Below are positions 8,493 through 19,429 of a stretch of DNA of 64,000 bases, one piece after another. Origin of the DNA: Sulfurimonas sp. C5. GTDB lineage: Bacteria; Campylobacterota; Campylobacteria; Campylobacterales; Sulfurimonadaceae. The first letter of the stretch is position 1. The number at the start of each line of letters is the position of its first letter. Below the pieces are notes generated by a model. It was not told the DNA's origin. It saw only the letters and a list, made by a program, of their open reading frames with translations, and searched no databases. The translations under genes and the position numbers were made by a program. The DNA lies in contig NZ_JARXNQ010000001.1 in NCBI RefSeq assembly GCF_029872055.1, positions 496,001 through 560,000 on the forward strand, given 5' to 3'.

Positions 8493-9365
8493 TTACTTTT
8501 TCAGTACTTCCGCTACAGCTTTTCCGATCTCTGCAGGTGAAACAACAACTTTAACACCAGCAGCCTCTAAAGCTTCCATTTTCTCTTTTGCAGTACCAGC
8601 AGAACCAGATACGATTGCACCAGCGTGACCCATACGTTTCCCTTTAGGAGCAGTTTGACCAGCGATAAATGCAACAACAGGCTTAGTGATATTCTCTTTA
8701 ATGAAAGCAGCAGCTTGGATCTCTAAGTCCCCACCGATTTCACCAATCATAACGATTGCTTCAGTTTCAGGATCTGCTTCAAACATTGGTAATAATTGTT
8801 TATATGAAAGACCGATAATTGGGTCTCCACCAATACCAACAGCTGTAGTGATACCAAAACCTTCTTTACATACTTGGTTTGCACCTTCATAAGTTAATGT
8901 ACCAGACTTAGAAATAAGACCAACATTACCTTTTTTGAAAATCATACCAGGCATAATTCCGATTTTACACTCTTCTGCAGTGATAATACCAGGACAGTTT
9001 GGCCCGATAGTTTTCATGTTATGTTTAGTAGCATATGCTTTTGCAGCTTGCATATCACGAACAGGAGCACCTTCTGTAATAATAACAGCAAGTTCAATCC
9101 CAGCATCAGCAGCTTCCATTACAGCATCTGCAACGAATGCAGGTGGAACAAAGATCATAGAAACAGTAGCACCAGTAGTTTTAACTGCATCTTTAACAGT
9201 ATTGAAAACCGGTTTACCTAGGTGTTCTTGACCACCTTTGTTTGGAGTAACACCACCAACGATGTTTGTACCGTATGCGATACATTGCTCAGCATGAAAA
9301 GAACCCTCTTTCCCTGTGAAACCTTGAACGATAACTTTTGTATCTTTATTTACTAAAATACTCAT
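8493..9365 (-). CDS. sucD: Succinyl-CoA synthetase (ADP-forming), alpha subunit
   Basis: 290 residues, normal length. Rossmann CoA-binding domain at the N-terminus ([15 protein letters not shown]), then the ligase domain with the phosphorylated histidine in GHAGAIVSG (about residue 247). Interconverts succinate and succinyl-CoA; in this genome it supplies succinyl-CoA to the Oor complex encoded just downstream. Five bases after sucC. Confidence 0.97.
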   Translation of the reverse strand: MSILVNKDTKVIVQGFTGKEGSFHAEQCIAYGTNIVGGVTPNKGGQEHLGKPVFNTVKDAVKTTGATVSMIFVPPAFVADAVMEAADAGIELAVIITEGAPVRDMQAAKAYATKHNMKTIGPNCPGIITAEECKIGIMPGMIFKKGNVGLISKSGTLTYEGANQVCKEGFGITTAVGIGGDPIIGLSYKQLLPMFEADPETEAIVMIGEIGGDLEIQAAAFIKENITKPVVAFIAGQTAPKGKRMGHAGAIVSGSAGTAKEKMEALEAAGVKVVVSPAEIGKAVAEVLKK

Positions 9366-9370
9366 ATAAA

Positions 9371-10543
9371 TTATTCTCCTTTCGCTGCAGCTACTGCTTT
9401 TGCAGCACCGTCTGCTAAATCTGTTGCAGCAATTACGTTTGCAATTCCAGCTTGTTTTAAAATTTCTGCTGCTTCTGGTGCATTTGTACCATCAAGACGA
9501 ACAACAACAGGAACATGTACATCTGTAAGTTTTGTAGCTTCTAAGATACCGTTAGCGATACGATCACATCTTACGATACCACCGAAGATGTTTACGAAAA
9601 TTGCTTTTACATTAGGGTTTTTAAGAATAATCTCAAAACCTTTAGCAACTGTTTCAGCATTTGCAGAACCACCAACGTCAAGGAAGTTTGCAGGTGTACC
9701 ACCCATATAGTTAATTGTATCCATAGTACCCATTGCAAGACCTGCACCGTTTACCATACAACCAATTTCACCATCAAGTGATACATAAGAAAGACCATAG
9801 CGACTTGCTTCTCTTTCATCAGCATCTTCTTCAGAGATGTCTCTCATATCTTCGATATCTGGGTGACGTCCAAGAGCTGAATCATCAAATCCCATTTTAC
9901 CGTCTAGTGCTAGGAAGTCCCCTGCTCCAGTTTTGATAAGTGGATTGATTTCGATTAACTCTGCATCATTCTCCATATATACTTTGTAAAGTTTTGAAGC
10001 AAATGAAATAAATTTCTTTTGCTCAGCAGGATCAGTAATACCAAGACCGAAAACTAGTTCACGACCGTGGAATCCTTGGAAACCTACAGCTGGATCAACA
10101 GCTACTTTGATAATTTTTTCAGGAGTCTCTTCAGCTACTTTTTCGATCTCCATACCACCTTCAGTAGAAGCCATGATTACAGGCATCTCTTTAGCACGGT
10201 CAAGTACTACACCAAGATATAACTCATCTTTAATGTCTGCACCCTCTTCGATGTAAACTTTTTGTACAAGTTTACCTTCTGGACCAGTTTGGTGAGTTAC
10301 AAGTTGCATACCTAAAATTTCAGATGCAAGTTGTTTTACTTCATCATGAGACTTAGCAAGTTTAACACCACCGCCAAGACCACGTCCACCAGCGTGAATT
10401 TGTGCTTTAACAACCCAAATATTTCCACCAAGTTCTTGTGAATTTAAGAAAGCTTGTTCCGGCGTATTCGCCACAATACCTCTTGGTGTTGGTACACCAT
10501 ACTTAGCAAAAATTTGTTTTGCTTGATATTCATGTATATTCAT
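9371..10543 (-). CDS. sucC: Succinyl-CoA synthetase (ADP-forming), beta subunit
   Basis: 390 residues. ATP-grasp domain at the N-terminus ([22 protein letters not shown], then [17 protein letters not shown]) and a C-terminal CoA-ligase domain with [10 protein letters not shown]. Complete, no anomalies. Part of the mdh-fumC-sucC-sucD run, 29 bases after fumC. Confidence 0.97.
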   Translation of the reverse strand: MNIHEYQAKQIFAKYGVPTPRGIVANTPEQAFLNSQELGGNIWVVKAQIHAGGRGLGGGVKLAKSHDEVKQLASEILGMQLVTHQTGPEGKLVQKVYIEEGADIKDELYLGVVLDRAKEMPVIMASTEGGMEIEKVAEETPEKIIKVAVDPAVGFQGFHGRELVFGLGITDPAEQKKFISFASKLYKVYMENDAELIEINPLIKTGAGDFLALDGKMGFDDSALGRHPDIEDMRDISEEDADEREASRYGLSYVSLDGEIGCMVNGAGLAMGTMDTINYMGGTPANFLDVGGSANAETVAKGFEIILKNPNVKAIFVNIFGGIVRCDRIANGILEATKLTDVHVPVVVRLDGTNAPEAAEILKQAGIANVIAATDLADGAAKAVAAAKGE

Positions 10544-10572
10544 TTATTCTCCTTATATTAAAGTGGACGTGA

Positions 10573-11964
10573 TTACGCTTTTGGCGCAATCATCTCCTCT
10601 GGTTTTACATATTCATCAAACTGCTCTGCAGTTAAAAGACCAAGCTCGATAGCCGTTGCTTTTAATGTAGAGTTATTTTTGTGTGCAGTTTTTGCAATTT
10701 TTGCTGCATTTTCATAACCGATATACGGGTTAAGTGCAGTTACTAACATTAGTGAATCATGTAAGAAATGATCAATTTTAGCCTCATTTGGCATGATTCC
10801 TACTGCTGCATTGTCGTTGAATGAAACAATAGAGTCACTTAAAAGTCTTACAGATTGTAAAAAGTTGTAAGCGATTACCGGTTTAAATACATTTAACTCA
10901 AAGTTTCCTTGAGATGCAGCAAAGCCGATAGTTGCATCGTTACCCATTACTTGACAAGTAACCATAGTTACCGCTTCAGATTGTGTAGGATTAACTTTAC
11001 CAGGCATAATTGATGAACCCGGCTCATTTTCAGGAATAGTAATCTCACCAAGACCACATCTAGGGCCAGATGCCAACCATCTAACATCGTTTGCGATCTT
11101 CATCATATCAGCAGCTAAAGCTTTTAATGCACCGTGAGCGAATACTAGTGCATCATGAGAAGTTAAAGCATGAAATTTATTTGGAGCTGTAATAAAATCA
11201 TGACCAGTTAACTCTGAAAGCTTCTTAGCAACTCTCTCACCTAGTTCTGGATGAGCGTTTAATCCAGTACCAACAGCTGTACCGCCAAGAGCCAATTCGC
11301 GAACAGCTTCTAAAGAGTCTTTTGCCATCTTTTCAGATTTGCTAAGCATCTCTACCCATCCGCTGATCTCTTGACCAAGTGTTAATGGTGTAGCATCTTG
11401 TAAGTGTGTACGACCGATTTTTACAATATTAGAGAATGCTTCAGATTTTGCTTGAAGCGTTGCTTTTAATTTTGCAATCGCAGGTAAAAGTCTCTCTTCA
11501 ACAGCAATTACAGAAGCCACGTGTAATGCAGTTGGATATGTATCGTTTGAAGATTGCGATTTATTTACATCATCATTAGGGTGAACTAATTTCTCTTTTC
11601 TAAAGTCCCCACCTAAGATCTCAGTAGCACGGTTTGCAAGTACTTCATTGTTATTCATATTTGATTGTGTACCTGAACCTGTTTGCCATACAACTAACGG
11701 ATAGTTTCCGTCCAGTTTACCAGCAAGCATATCATCAGCAGCCTGAGCGATAGCATCAGCTTTTTTAGCATCAAGTTTTCCAAGATCTTTGTTTACTAAA
11801 GCAACTGCTTTTTTAAGATATGAGAATGCTCTTGTGATCTCATACGGCATAGTTTCTTCGCCGATTTTAAAGTTTTGGATTGAACGTTGAGTTTGTGCAG
11901 CCCAGTAAGCGTCTACCGGAACTTCAATTTCACCCATTGTATCTTTTTCTATACGTGTAGCCAT
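10573..11964 (-). CDS. fumC: Fumarate hydratase, class II
   Basis: 463 residues, iron-independent homotetrameric fumarase that interconverts fumarate and malate. Signature [15 protein letters not shown] and the [11 protein letters not shown] and [10 protein letters not shown] active-site segments are present. Three bases after mdh, so co-transcribed. Aspartase-like relatives were considered, but motif spacing and the TCA context favour fumarase. Confidence 0.95.
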   Translation of the reverse strand: MATRIEKDTMGEIEVPVDAYWAAQTQRSIQNFKIGEETMPYEITRAFSYLKKAVALVNKDLGKLDAKKADAIAQAADDMLAGKLDGNYPLVVWQTGSGTQSNMNNNEVLANRATEILGGDFRKEKLVHPNDDVNKSQSSNDTYPTALHVASVIAVEERLLPAIAKLKATLQAKSEAFSNIVKIGRTHLQDATPLTLGQEISGWVEMLSKSEKMAKDSLEAVRELALGGTAVGTGLNAHPELGERVAKKLSELTGHDFITAPNKFHALTSHDALVFAHGALKALAADMMKIANDVRWLASGPRCGLGEITIPENEPGSSIMPGKVNPTQSEAVTMVTCQVMGNDATIGFAASQGNFELNVFKPVIAYNFLQSVRLLSDSIVSFNDNAAVGIMPNEAKIDHFLHDSLMLVTALNPYIGYENAAKIAKTAHKNNSTLKATAIELGLLTAEQFDEYVKPEEMIAPKA

Positions 11965-11967
11965 TAA

Positions 11968-12924
11968 TTATTTTCCTTCAAAAAAGTTATTTTTATTTAA
12001 TGTATCAATTAGCGTTTGAACAGAGTCACAAGATTTTTTAAACATTGCTTTCTCTTTCTCGTCTAAAGTTACTTCAATAATTTTTTCAGCACCTTTTGCA
12101 CCAAGCATTACAGGTACACCAGATACTACATCACTGTATCCGTATTCACCGTCTAAGTACACTGCACAAGGGTGAATCTGTTTTGTATCTTTTAAAATTG
12201 CTTCAACCATAATAGCAGTTGATTTAGCAGGAGCATAATATGCAGAACCAGTTTTTAAGTAACCTACGATCTCTGCACCACCGTGACGTGTACGGTCTAC
12301 AATCTCTTCAATCTCATCTGCACTAAGTACGTCTGAAAGTGGAACACCTGCAACAGTTGAATATCTTGGAAGTGGTACCATATCATCACCGTGACCACCC
12401 ATCACTGAAGCACGAATTTGTCCCCCGCCGTATCCAAGTTTTTCTTGAATGAATGCTGCCATTCTTGAACTATCTAAAATACCAGCCATTCCAATTACGC
12501 GGCTTCTGTCAAAACCGCTCTCTTTTAATGCAACATATGTCATTGCATCTAATGGGTTAGATACCATGATAACTACTGCATTTGGAGAATATTTTGCTAT
12601 ACCTTGTATAACATCTCTTGTGATATTTGCATTTGTCATAAGTAGATCATCTCTACTCATACCAGGAAGTCTTGGGCTCCCTGCAGTTACAACTACAACA
12701 TCACAATCTACTAGATCAGACATCTCTTCTGCAACAGAAACAACTGTATGGCTTCTTACAGCTGATGCAGCTTGAGACATATCTAGAGCTTTACCTTTTG
12801 CTACGTCAATCTTATTATCACGTAAGATGATTTCATGACAAGATCCAAGCATTGCGAGAGAATAAGCTACCGTCGCTCCAACGTTACCAGCTCCTACTAT
12901 CCCTACTCTTTTACCTTGATTCAT
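11968..12924 (-). CDS. mdh: Malate dehydrogenase (LDH-like type)
   Basis: 318 residues. NAD-binding [17 protein letters not shown] at the N-terminus, the substrate arginines in [11 protein letters not shown] and [10 protein letters not shown], and the catalytic His in [10 protein letters not shown]. Reduces oxaloacetate to malate in the reductive TCA direction. First gene of the mdh-fumC-sucCD run; a GGAG ribosome-binding site precedes the ATG. Confidence 0.94.
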   Translation of the reverse strand: MNQGKRVGIVGAGNVGATVAYSLAMLGSCHEIILRDNKIDVAKGKALDMSQAASAVRSHTVVSVAEEMSDLVDCDVVVVTAGSPRLPGMSRDDLLMTNANITRDVIQGIAKYSPNAVVIMVSNPLDAMTYVALKESGFDRSRVIGMAGILDSSRMAAFIQEKLGYGGGQIRASVMGGHGDDMVPLPRYSTVAGVPLSDVLSADEIEEIVDRTRHGGAEIVGYLKTGSAYYAPAKSTAIMVEAILKDTKQIHPCAVYLDGEYGYSDVVSGVPVMLGAKGAEKIIEVTLDEKEKAMFKKSCDSVQTLIDTLNKNNFFEGK

Positions 12925-12951
12925 TTTCGCTCCTTGATATTAAATACTATG

Positions 12952-13001
12952 GCACACACAAAATACACTTAAACAATATGTGCGAACACACAACACTTAA
13001 G
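12952..13001 (-). promoter_or_regulatory. Direct repeat in the mdh promoter region
   Basis: Two related sequences on the plus strand, GCACACACAAAATACACTTA (from 12952) and GCGAACACACAACACTTAAG (12982-13001), lie 30-80 bases upstream of mdh. The 30-bp spacing (about three helical turns) fits a regulator binding twice on one face. Function inferred only. Confidence 0.4.
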
Positions 13002-13082
13002 TATACTAGGTGCCATATTAAGGTGAGGTTATTTTTTCACCTTTTTTATAAAATATCTCTAATATATTTCATAAAAAAAGTG

Positions 13083-13112
13083 AAAACCACATGCATAAAG
13101 CATGCAGTTTCA
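13083..13112 (-). terminator. Possible terminator of icd
   Basis: Downstream of the icd stop the minus strand has TGCAT and ATGCA arms flanked by AAAC/GTTT, then a T-rich run (TTTTCACTTTTTTT). The stem is interrupted, so strength is uncertain. Confidence 0.4.
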
Positions 13113-13122
13113 AGGAAAGCTA

Positions 13123-15297
13123 TTATATAGCGTCGATAATAGCGTTTAGTGTAGCAGATGGACGCATTGCAGCTTCAGCTTTAGCATCATCTGGATGGTA
13201 GTAACCACCAACATCTTGAGCTTTACCTTCAACAGCCATAAGCTCAGACATAATTTTATCTTCATTTTCAATTAGTGCAGCAGCAACAGGAGCAAACTTA
13301 GCAGCTAATTCTGCATTGTCAGACTCAGCAAGTGCTTTTGCCCAGTATTGAGCTACATAGAAGTGAGAAGCTTTGTTATCTGGTTCACCAGCTTTTCTAC
13401 CTGGAGCTTTATTGTTTCCAAGGTAACCATCATTTGCAGCATCTAAACCAGCTGTAACAGCAGCTAATTTATCTGAATTGTGTTTTTGAGCGATAAATCT
13501 TAAAGACTCAGCAAGTGCTAAGAACTCACCAAGTGAATCCCAACGTAAGTGTCCCTCTTTTAAGAATTGCTCAACGTGTTTAGGAGCAGAACCACCAGCA
13601 CCTGTTTCATATAATCCACCACCAGCTAATAATGGTACGATTGATAACATTTTTGCAGATGTTCCAAGCTCTAAAATTGGATACATATCAGTTAAGTGGT
13701 CACGAAGTACGTTACCAGTTACAGCGATAGTATTTTCACCTCTACGGATACGCTCATTTGTGAAACGTGTAGCAGATGCAATATCCATAATTTGAATATC
13801 AAGACCTGTAGTGTCTAATTCAGCAAGGTATTTGTTTACTTTTTTGATCATCTGAGCATCGTGTGCACGGTTTTCATCTAACCAGAATACCGCTGGATAA
13901 CCCTCAATACGAGTTCTCTCAACTGTTAAACGAACCCAGTCTTTGATCGGGATATCTTTAGCACGAGACATACGCCAGATATCACCAGCTTCACAGTCAA
14001 AACTCATAAGTTCAGTACCGTCTTCAGCAGTTACAGTAACTTTACCAGCTTCTTTAAGTTCAAAAGTTGTTGGGTGAGAACCGTACTCTTCAGCTTTTTG
14101 AGCCATAAGACCAATATTTTGCATAGTACCCATAGTTGTTACATCGTATTGACCGTTTTTAACACAGTCAGCTACCATTTCAGCGTGGAACATTGCATAA
14201 GTAGAATCTGGAATAACAGCTAAAGTTTCTAGAGCATCACCGTTACGATCCCATTGTTTACCACCTTCACGAACAACAACCGGCATTGAAGCATCAATAA
14301 TGATGTCATTTGAAGCGTTGAAGTTTGTAGTACCTTTATCAGAGTCAACCATAGCAATTTTTGGAGCATCAGCTTCTACAACAGCTTGGAAAGCAGCTTT
14401 AATTTCAGCTTCTTTTGCATGACCTTTGATTTTTTTCTCTAAATCTGACATACCAAGGTTAGGGTTTACACCTAATTCTTTGAAAAGATCAGCATATTTA
14501 GTGAAAACTTCTTCGAAGAAAATTTCAAAACCGTGACCGAACATAATTGGGTCAGAGATTTTCATCATAGTAGCTTTTAAGTGAACTGACCAAATAAGAC
14601 CTTCAGCTTTTGCTTCTTCGATAGTTTTTCTATAGAATGCACGAAGTGCTGCAACAGACATGAATGTACCGTCAAGGATTTCACCCTCTAATGCATCAAC
14701 AGTTTTAAGTTCTTTACCATTTAAAGCGATAGTAACTTTTTGTGCTTTATCCATAGTAACAGATTGCTCGTTACCATAGAAGTCACCATTTCCACCCATA
14801 TGTGCTACACGAGCTTTAGAGTTTTCAGCATACGCTTTTAATCTATGTGGATTGTTTTGAGCAAATTTCTTAACTGCTTTAGCTGCACGACGGTCAGAGT
14901 TACCTTCACGTAATACAGGGTTAACAGCTGAACCTAAACAAACACTATATTTAGCTTGAATTGCTTCTTCTTCAGCATTTGCTGGATTTTCAGGATAGTT
15001 AGGGATATCGTAACCTTGTCCTTGAAGTTCAGCAATACAATCTTTTAACTGACCTACAGAAGCAGAAACATTTGGAAGTTTAATAATGTTTGCATCTTCT
15101 TGAAGTACTACTTCACCAAGTTTAGATAATTCATCTTCTGCAAGACCCATTGCCGCAAGCACACGACCTGCAAGAGAAATATCACTAGTAACTACTTCTA
15201 CACCTGCTTCTTTTGTAAAAGCATTAACGATCGGTAATAATGAGTAAGTAGCTAGAGCCGGAGCTTCGTCAATTTTTGACCAAATAATTTTTGACAT
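13123..15297 (-). CDS. icd: Isocitrate dehydrogenase (NADP), monomeric type
   Basis: 724 residues, the size of the monomeric class (about 740), which is unrelated in length to the 400-residue dimeric enzymes. Starts MSKIIWSKIDEAPALATYSLLP, typical of the family, with conserved GNGDFYGNEQS and LDENRAHDAQ segments. In reductive TCA it carboxylates 2-oxoglutarate to isocitrate. Upstream of mdh but separated by about 200 bp and its own probable terminator, so likely a separate transcript. Confidence 0.97.
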   Translation of the reverse strand: MSKIIWSKIDEAPALATYSLLPIVNAFTKEAGVEVVTSDISLAGRVLAAMGLAEDELSKLGEVVLQEDANIIKLPNVSASVGQLKDCIAELQGQGYDIPNYPENPANAEEEAIQAKYSVCLGSAVNPVLREGNSDRRAAKAVKKFAQNNPHRLKAYAENSKARVAHMGGNGDFYGNEQSVTMDKAQKVTIALNGKELKTVDALEGEILDGTFMSVAALRAFYRKTIEEAKAEGLIWSVHLKATMMKISDPIMFGHGFEIFFEEVFTKYADLFKELGVNPNLGMSDLEKKIKGHAKEAEIKAAFQAVVEADAPKIAMVDSDKGTTNFNASNDIIIDASMPVVVREGGKQWDRNGDALETLAVIPDSTYAMFHAEMVADCVKNGQYDVTTMGTMQNIGLMAQKAEEYGSHPTTFELKEAGKVTVTAEDGTELMSFDCEAGDIWRMSRAKDIPIKDWVRLTVERTRIEGYPAVFWLDENRAHDAQMIKKVNKYLAELDTTGLDIQIMDIASATRFTNERIRRGENTIAVTGNVLRDHLTDMYPILELGTSAKMLSIVPLLAGGGLYETGAGGSAPKHVEQFLKEGHLRWDSLGEFLALAESLRFIAQKHNSDKLAAVTAGLDAANDGYLGNNKAPGRKAGEPDNKASHFYVAQYWAKALAESDNAELAAKFAPVAAALIENEDKIMSELMAVEGKAQDVGGYYHPDDAKAEAAMRPSATLNAIIDAI

Positions 15298-15427
15298 ATC
15301 ATGTCCTTGTGTTTATTTTTAATCCACATTCATAAAGTGTCATGGATTTTACAAGTTTAATGATAGCACTAAGATAGGCAATATATGTCAAGCTTTACAA
15401 AACATTGCACTTATTTTTCAAAATGTT

Positions 15428-16372
15428 TCATTTTGTAGCATTATGTATATTTTGTATGTGTGTAGAATAGTTACATGTGAAATCGTGAGTACCCTTTTTT
15501 GACTTCATAAAGTAGAGATAATTAGTTTTAGCAGGAAAAATGGCTGCTTGTATTGCTTCTAAGCCAACATTGCAAATGGGAATTTTCGGAACACCTTTAT
15601 ATATATATGTATTATAGAAAGACTTATCCTCTCTAATTCTTTTTGCAGTTACCTTTGCATGGGAATATTTACCATAGTTTAAACTTCCGTCCATCTGCAG
15701 CCTCATTCCCTTTTTCAATCTATTATATATAACAGAACTGACTATCGGCATCTCTTCATTGTTTGCCGATTCTTTTTGAATAATAGAAGCAATGGTAAGA
15801 TACCCAAACCATTTTGTTTCGTTATAAGTTCCAAAAATTTTATGCGATAACTCTTTCATTCTTTTGACTGATATCTTCAATAATAGGTTTATTAACTCTT
15901 TTTCCGTTATTCCCATTGGAATTTTATATGTATTTGGTACCAAGATTCCTTCTTGAATTGGAGATTGCTTTAAAAACTCCTCTTGCAATATATCAAAATC
16001 TAAATTCAGTTCGTTTGATAATTGTTCTAAAAATACATATGTAGTTTCTCCAGGAATAAGTGTTACATTTTGTAGTGCTGCTTTTGCAGTTGCTAGTCTG
16101 TATAAAAAATCTGCTTTTGTATTCTTATTGTTTCCCATATCTATCCAGCCACTTTGCGGTGAACCTATAAGGCGTAAAATAAATGAATCAAGTTTACAAA
16201 CATCGAATTGATTTTGTTGCATTTGTGATATAATTTGATTAATCGACCCCTTGGGAATATAAAGAACTTTTGGCGTTTCAATAGGCTTGTTTAGGTAATA
16301 AATGAAAGATACAATAATAATTAACACAATATCTAAAATCCATTCTGCAATCATTAGCTTTTTTTCTTTCAT
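15428..16372 (-). CDS. mltG: Endolytic murein transglycosylase MltG
   Basis: Inner-membrane enzyme that cleaves nascent glycan strands and sets their length. One membrane helix (WILDIVLIIIVSFIYYL), a LysM-like subdomain, then the YceG domain with the catalytic Glu in IIQKESAN and the MDGSLNYGKY...YNTYIYKGVPKIPI segment. The frame is open to an ATG at 16402; the ATG at 16372 is preferred because the encoded start (MKEKKLMIAEW) suits the family. Either start overlaps the divergent gene at 16302. Confidence 0.9.
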   Translation of the reverse strand: MKEKKLMIAEWILDIVLIIIVSFIYYLNKPIETPKVLYIPKGSINQIISQMQQNQFDVCKLDSFILRLIGSPQSGWIDMGNNKNTKADFLYRLATAKAALQNVTLIPGETTYVFLEQLSNELNLDFDILQEEFLKQSPIQEGILVPNTYKIPMGITEKELINLLLKISVKRMKELSHKIFGTYNETKWFGYLTIASIIQKESANNEEMPIVSSVIYNRLKKGMRLQMDGSLNYGKYSHAKVTAKRIREDKSFYNTYIYKGVPKIPICNVGLEAIQAAIFPAKTNYLYFMKSKKGTHDFTCNYSTHIQNIHNATK

Positions 16373-19300
16373 TTTTTTAACTCTTATTTTTGGATTTTTC
16401 ATTCTTCAAAACGGTTTATATCTTGAGAATTTTTCAATTGGAAATATTAATATAAAAAAGCTTTATCTAAAATGGGATCAAAAATTAGATCTATATATAG
16501 ATGACCTTCAAATTGAGTCTGATACAAAAGTAGAAAATCAAACTTTTGCAAAAAAGGATATAAACGAATATACAAAAACTTTTTATTCTGTAAGACACCT
16601 TTTTAATTCTATTATTATTCCTCACTTCCAATATCATGGTTTTCACGGTGAACTGTACTATAATTCAGATGAAAAAGCTCAACTTTCAATAGATTCAAAC
16701 AAACTGCATTTAAAAACTGACATTGGTTTTTACAAAGAGTTTGTAGATATTCATATAAAACAATTTAAATCAGATAATATAGTAGCAAACGGAAATATTT
16801 TTATTGACATAAGAACATTAGAGAACTTTTCTAAACTCAACTTTTCTGTCAATAATGATGCTAATGTTACACTTTACACTGCTGCAAATACAGAGCTTAC
16901 CAAGTATAAAGTAATTTCGCACAACAATATTCAAGATATCAAATCTATTCTAAGACAAATACCGTTTCCTGAACCGGTAAAATACTGGGTACTTGATGCT
17001 ATACAGGTAGATAACTTAGAACTTATCTCTTTAAATGGTGTCTTGCATTTTAATGATCTGCAAAACGGATATAAACATCTTCATATACTAGCATCTGCGA
17101 ATAAACTGCATTACACTTACAATCCCAAACTAGATGCAATACGTTCAGATCATACGGAACTTGAATTTAAAGACGGTATTTTGTTTATACGTCCGAAAGA
17201 AGCTTTGTCTTATAACTTTGATCTGCAAAACAGCTGGCTGAAAATTGACTTTACAAAACCTGAAGAACTTTTAACACTATTTTTACAGTTTTCTCCTATT
17301 CTGAATGATGACATGTTACATCTGCTACAAGCCTATAAGATAAAACTACCGATGAAGCAAAATAGCGGTACGGTAGATACAAATCTTACTCTCGCAGTTA
17401 ACTTACATACAATAGGTGTAGATGCAAAAGGAACTTTTTTTACACAAAAAGGCAATTTTAATTATTTAGGACAAGATATTGATGTCAAGAATTTAAAATT
17501 GCATCTCAATAATTACGATATCAATGTTACAAATATGTTTGCCAGTTATAAAAATACAATTGATGCAAACGTAGATATAAATTATAATGCAAAAGAGGCC
17601 AAAGGGGATGTAAAGTTCAAGGTCACGAAATGTAGTCTTAACAACAAACTTCATCTTGCTACAAAACCATTGAAAGCTGTTTATTATATTGATAAAAAAC
17701 AAGACATTTTATCTATTGAAAATTCTTCATGGCTTTATAAAGACTTGCAAATCAATCTTGATAAAATTGATATACCGTTAGATATAAACACTTTGGTATT
17801 AGATGTTCCAACAACATATTTCACTCTTAAAAATATTTCCGATGGTTTTATAGCAGGAAAAGTCAATCTAAAAGATCTTATTGCTAATTTTGATATTGAT
17901 ATTTTAAATTTTAAATATTATGGTATTAAATCAACACGTTCTAATACACAATTGAAGTTAAATTATAAAAACAATATGTTTTTACTTACGGCAGATGATG
18001 ATATTTATCTCGATGTAGTTAACAGTGAACTCAAAATTTCCAATTTAGTTTTAAAATATCAAGACAATTCCATATACCTGAAAAAACCTATGATCTCTTT
18101 TGGAAAGTTTACACAGGCACAAGTATATGCACAATACAACATTGACACACAACAAGCACATTTCAGCCTTGAAAATCTTCTAATTAAAAATCCTAAAAAT
18201 GATAAAATACTCTATAGTAATGATAAAGTCTCTTTAAATGCCTCTATCATGGATGATCAGATTCAAATAAATTCTAAAGAGCTGGGTGCAACTTTTAATT
18301 TAGACAATACACAATGGTCGTTAAAACTAAATGACTTAAAAAATTTATATAAAGAATCCGACTTTCTAAAAAAATATCACTTAACAGACGGTAAAGTAAG
18401 AATCTATAAGCAGTTAAATGATGATACAACTAAATTTAAAGCCACTCTAAACTACCCGTACAAACTACTTTATAAAGATAATAAACCTGTAGAACTTTAT
18501 CAGATTAGTGGAAAAATCACAAAAAAACAAAATCTATATATCAAAGTAAACGACAAGATAAATATTACAGTGAATGGTGATATTAAGATCAATGTTCATG
18601 ACAACAATATATCTCTTCCTGAAACACTTAAATGGATTTCAACGCTTGATAATAACGATTCAAATGAATCTTCGGCAAATATCAATATTTCAGCATTAAA
18701 TTCAGCTATATATCTTGGTAACGATAGATATGCTTTAGCTGATACTTTGACTGTTCAATATCATCATAATATTTTAACGGCACAGTTACAGCATATTAAC
18801 GGCAAAGCGGGTTTTAAACTTGAACATAATAATTTCCATCTCTATGGTGAAGGTTTTGGTGATCAGTTTATGGGAAATTTATTTATCTTTTCAAAATTTA
18901 AGAGCGGAACTTTTGACTTCAATATAGAAGGAACATTGGATAAATACAGTGGCATACTACTTATAGAAAAAAGTACCCTTTTAGATTACGTACTTTTAAA
19001 CAATGTACTTGCATTTGTGAATACAGTACCATCACTGATAACGTTTTCTATACCTGGATATAGTCAAAACGGTTTATATATGAATCATGCATACGTAAAG
19101 TTTGACTATGAAAAAGGTATATTCAATATCAATGAAATGTATATGGATTCTAAAGAACTAAAAATTGCTGCGGATGGTACAGCAGATCTTAAAAATGACA
19201 AAATAGACCTTTCACTCAATCTGAAAACGGATATAGCAAGCGATATGTCAAAAATCCCTGTAGTGGGTTACATTTTATTTGATGGTAAAGCGATTTCGAC

Positions 19301-19427
19301 AAGTATGAAAGTTACAGGGAAATTAAGTGATCCGAAGATTGAATCGGCGATTGCTAAAGAGGTAATTGTAGCGCCTATAAATATTATAAAAAGAACGCTC
19401 AAACTACCTTTTAAAATATTCGAATAA
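16302..19427 (+). CDS. AsmA/YhdP-like large envelope protein
   Basis: 1041 residues with one N-terminal membrane helix (about 15-36) and a long beta-rich periplasmic part. The C-terminal region (about 850-1035: LIEKSTLLDYVLLNNVLAFV..., then LKIAADGTADLKNDKIDLSL) is the AsmA-like C-terminal domain. Family members (YhdP, TamB, AsmA) form hydrophobic grooves that bridge the membranes and are implicated in phospholipid transport to the outer membrane; the exact subfamily here is inferred. No in-frame ATG, GTG or TTG lies between 16302 and the end of the membrane helix, so the start within mltG is needed. Ends 3 bases from the LolC/E gene (convergent). Confidence 0.85.
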   Translation: MKDTIIINTISKIHSAIISFFSFIFLTLIFGFFILQNGLYLENFSIGNINIKKLYLKWDQKLDLYIDDLQIESDTKVENQTFAKKDINEYTKTFYSVRHLFNSIIIPHFQYHGFHGELYYNSDEKAQLSIDSNKLHLKTDIGFYKEFVDIHIKQFKSDNIVANGNIFIDIRTLENFSKLNFSVNNDANVTLYTAANTELTKYKVISHNNIQDIKSILRQIPFPEPVKYWVLDAIQVDNLELISLNGVLHFNDLQNGYKHLHILASANKLHYTYNPKLDAIRSDHTELEFKDGILFIRPKEALSYNFDLQNSWLKIDFTKPEELLTLFLQFSPILNDDMLHLLQAYKIKLPMKQNSGTVDTNLTLAVNLHTIGVDAKGTFFTQKGNFNYLGQDIDVKNLKLHLNNYDINVTNMFASYKNTIDANVDINYNAKEAKGDVKFKVTKCSLNNKLHLATKPLKAVYYIDKKQDILSIENSSWLYKDLQINLDKIDIPLDINTLVLDVPTTYFTLKNISDGFIAGKVNLKDLIANFDIDILNFKYYGIKSTRSNTQLKLNYKNNMFLLTADDDIYLDVVNSELKISNLVLKYQDNSIYLKKPMISFGKFTQAQVYAQYNIDTQQAHFSLENLLIKNPKNDKILYSNDKVSLNASIMDDQIQINSKELGATFNLDNTQWSLKLNDLKNLYKESDFLKKYHLTDGKVRIYKQLNDDTTKFKATLNYPYKLLYKDNKPVELYQISGKITKKQNLYIKVNDKINITVNGDIKINVHDNNISLPETLKWISTLDNNDSNESSANINISALNSAIYLGNDRYALADTLTVQYHHNILTAQLQHINGKAGFKLEHNNFHLYGEGFGDQFMGNLFIFSKFKSGTFDFNIEGTLDKYSGILLIEKSTLLDYVLLNNVLAFVNTVPSLITFSIPGYSQNGLYMNHAYVKFDYEKGIFNINEMYMDSKELKIAADGTADLKNDKIDLSLNLKTDIASDMSKIPVVGYILFDGKAISTSMKVTGKLSDPKIESAIAKEVIVAPINIIKRTLKLPFKIFE

Positions 19428-19429
19428 AA

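Noticed and set aside
15419-15435. CAAAATG-TTT-CATTTTG hairpin at the mltG stop as a terminator
   Set aside because: The stem is A/T-rich and weak, and no T-run follows in the direction of mltG transcription.
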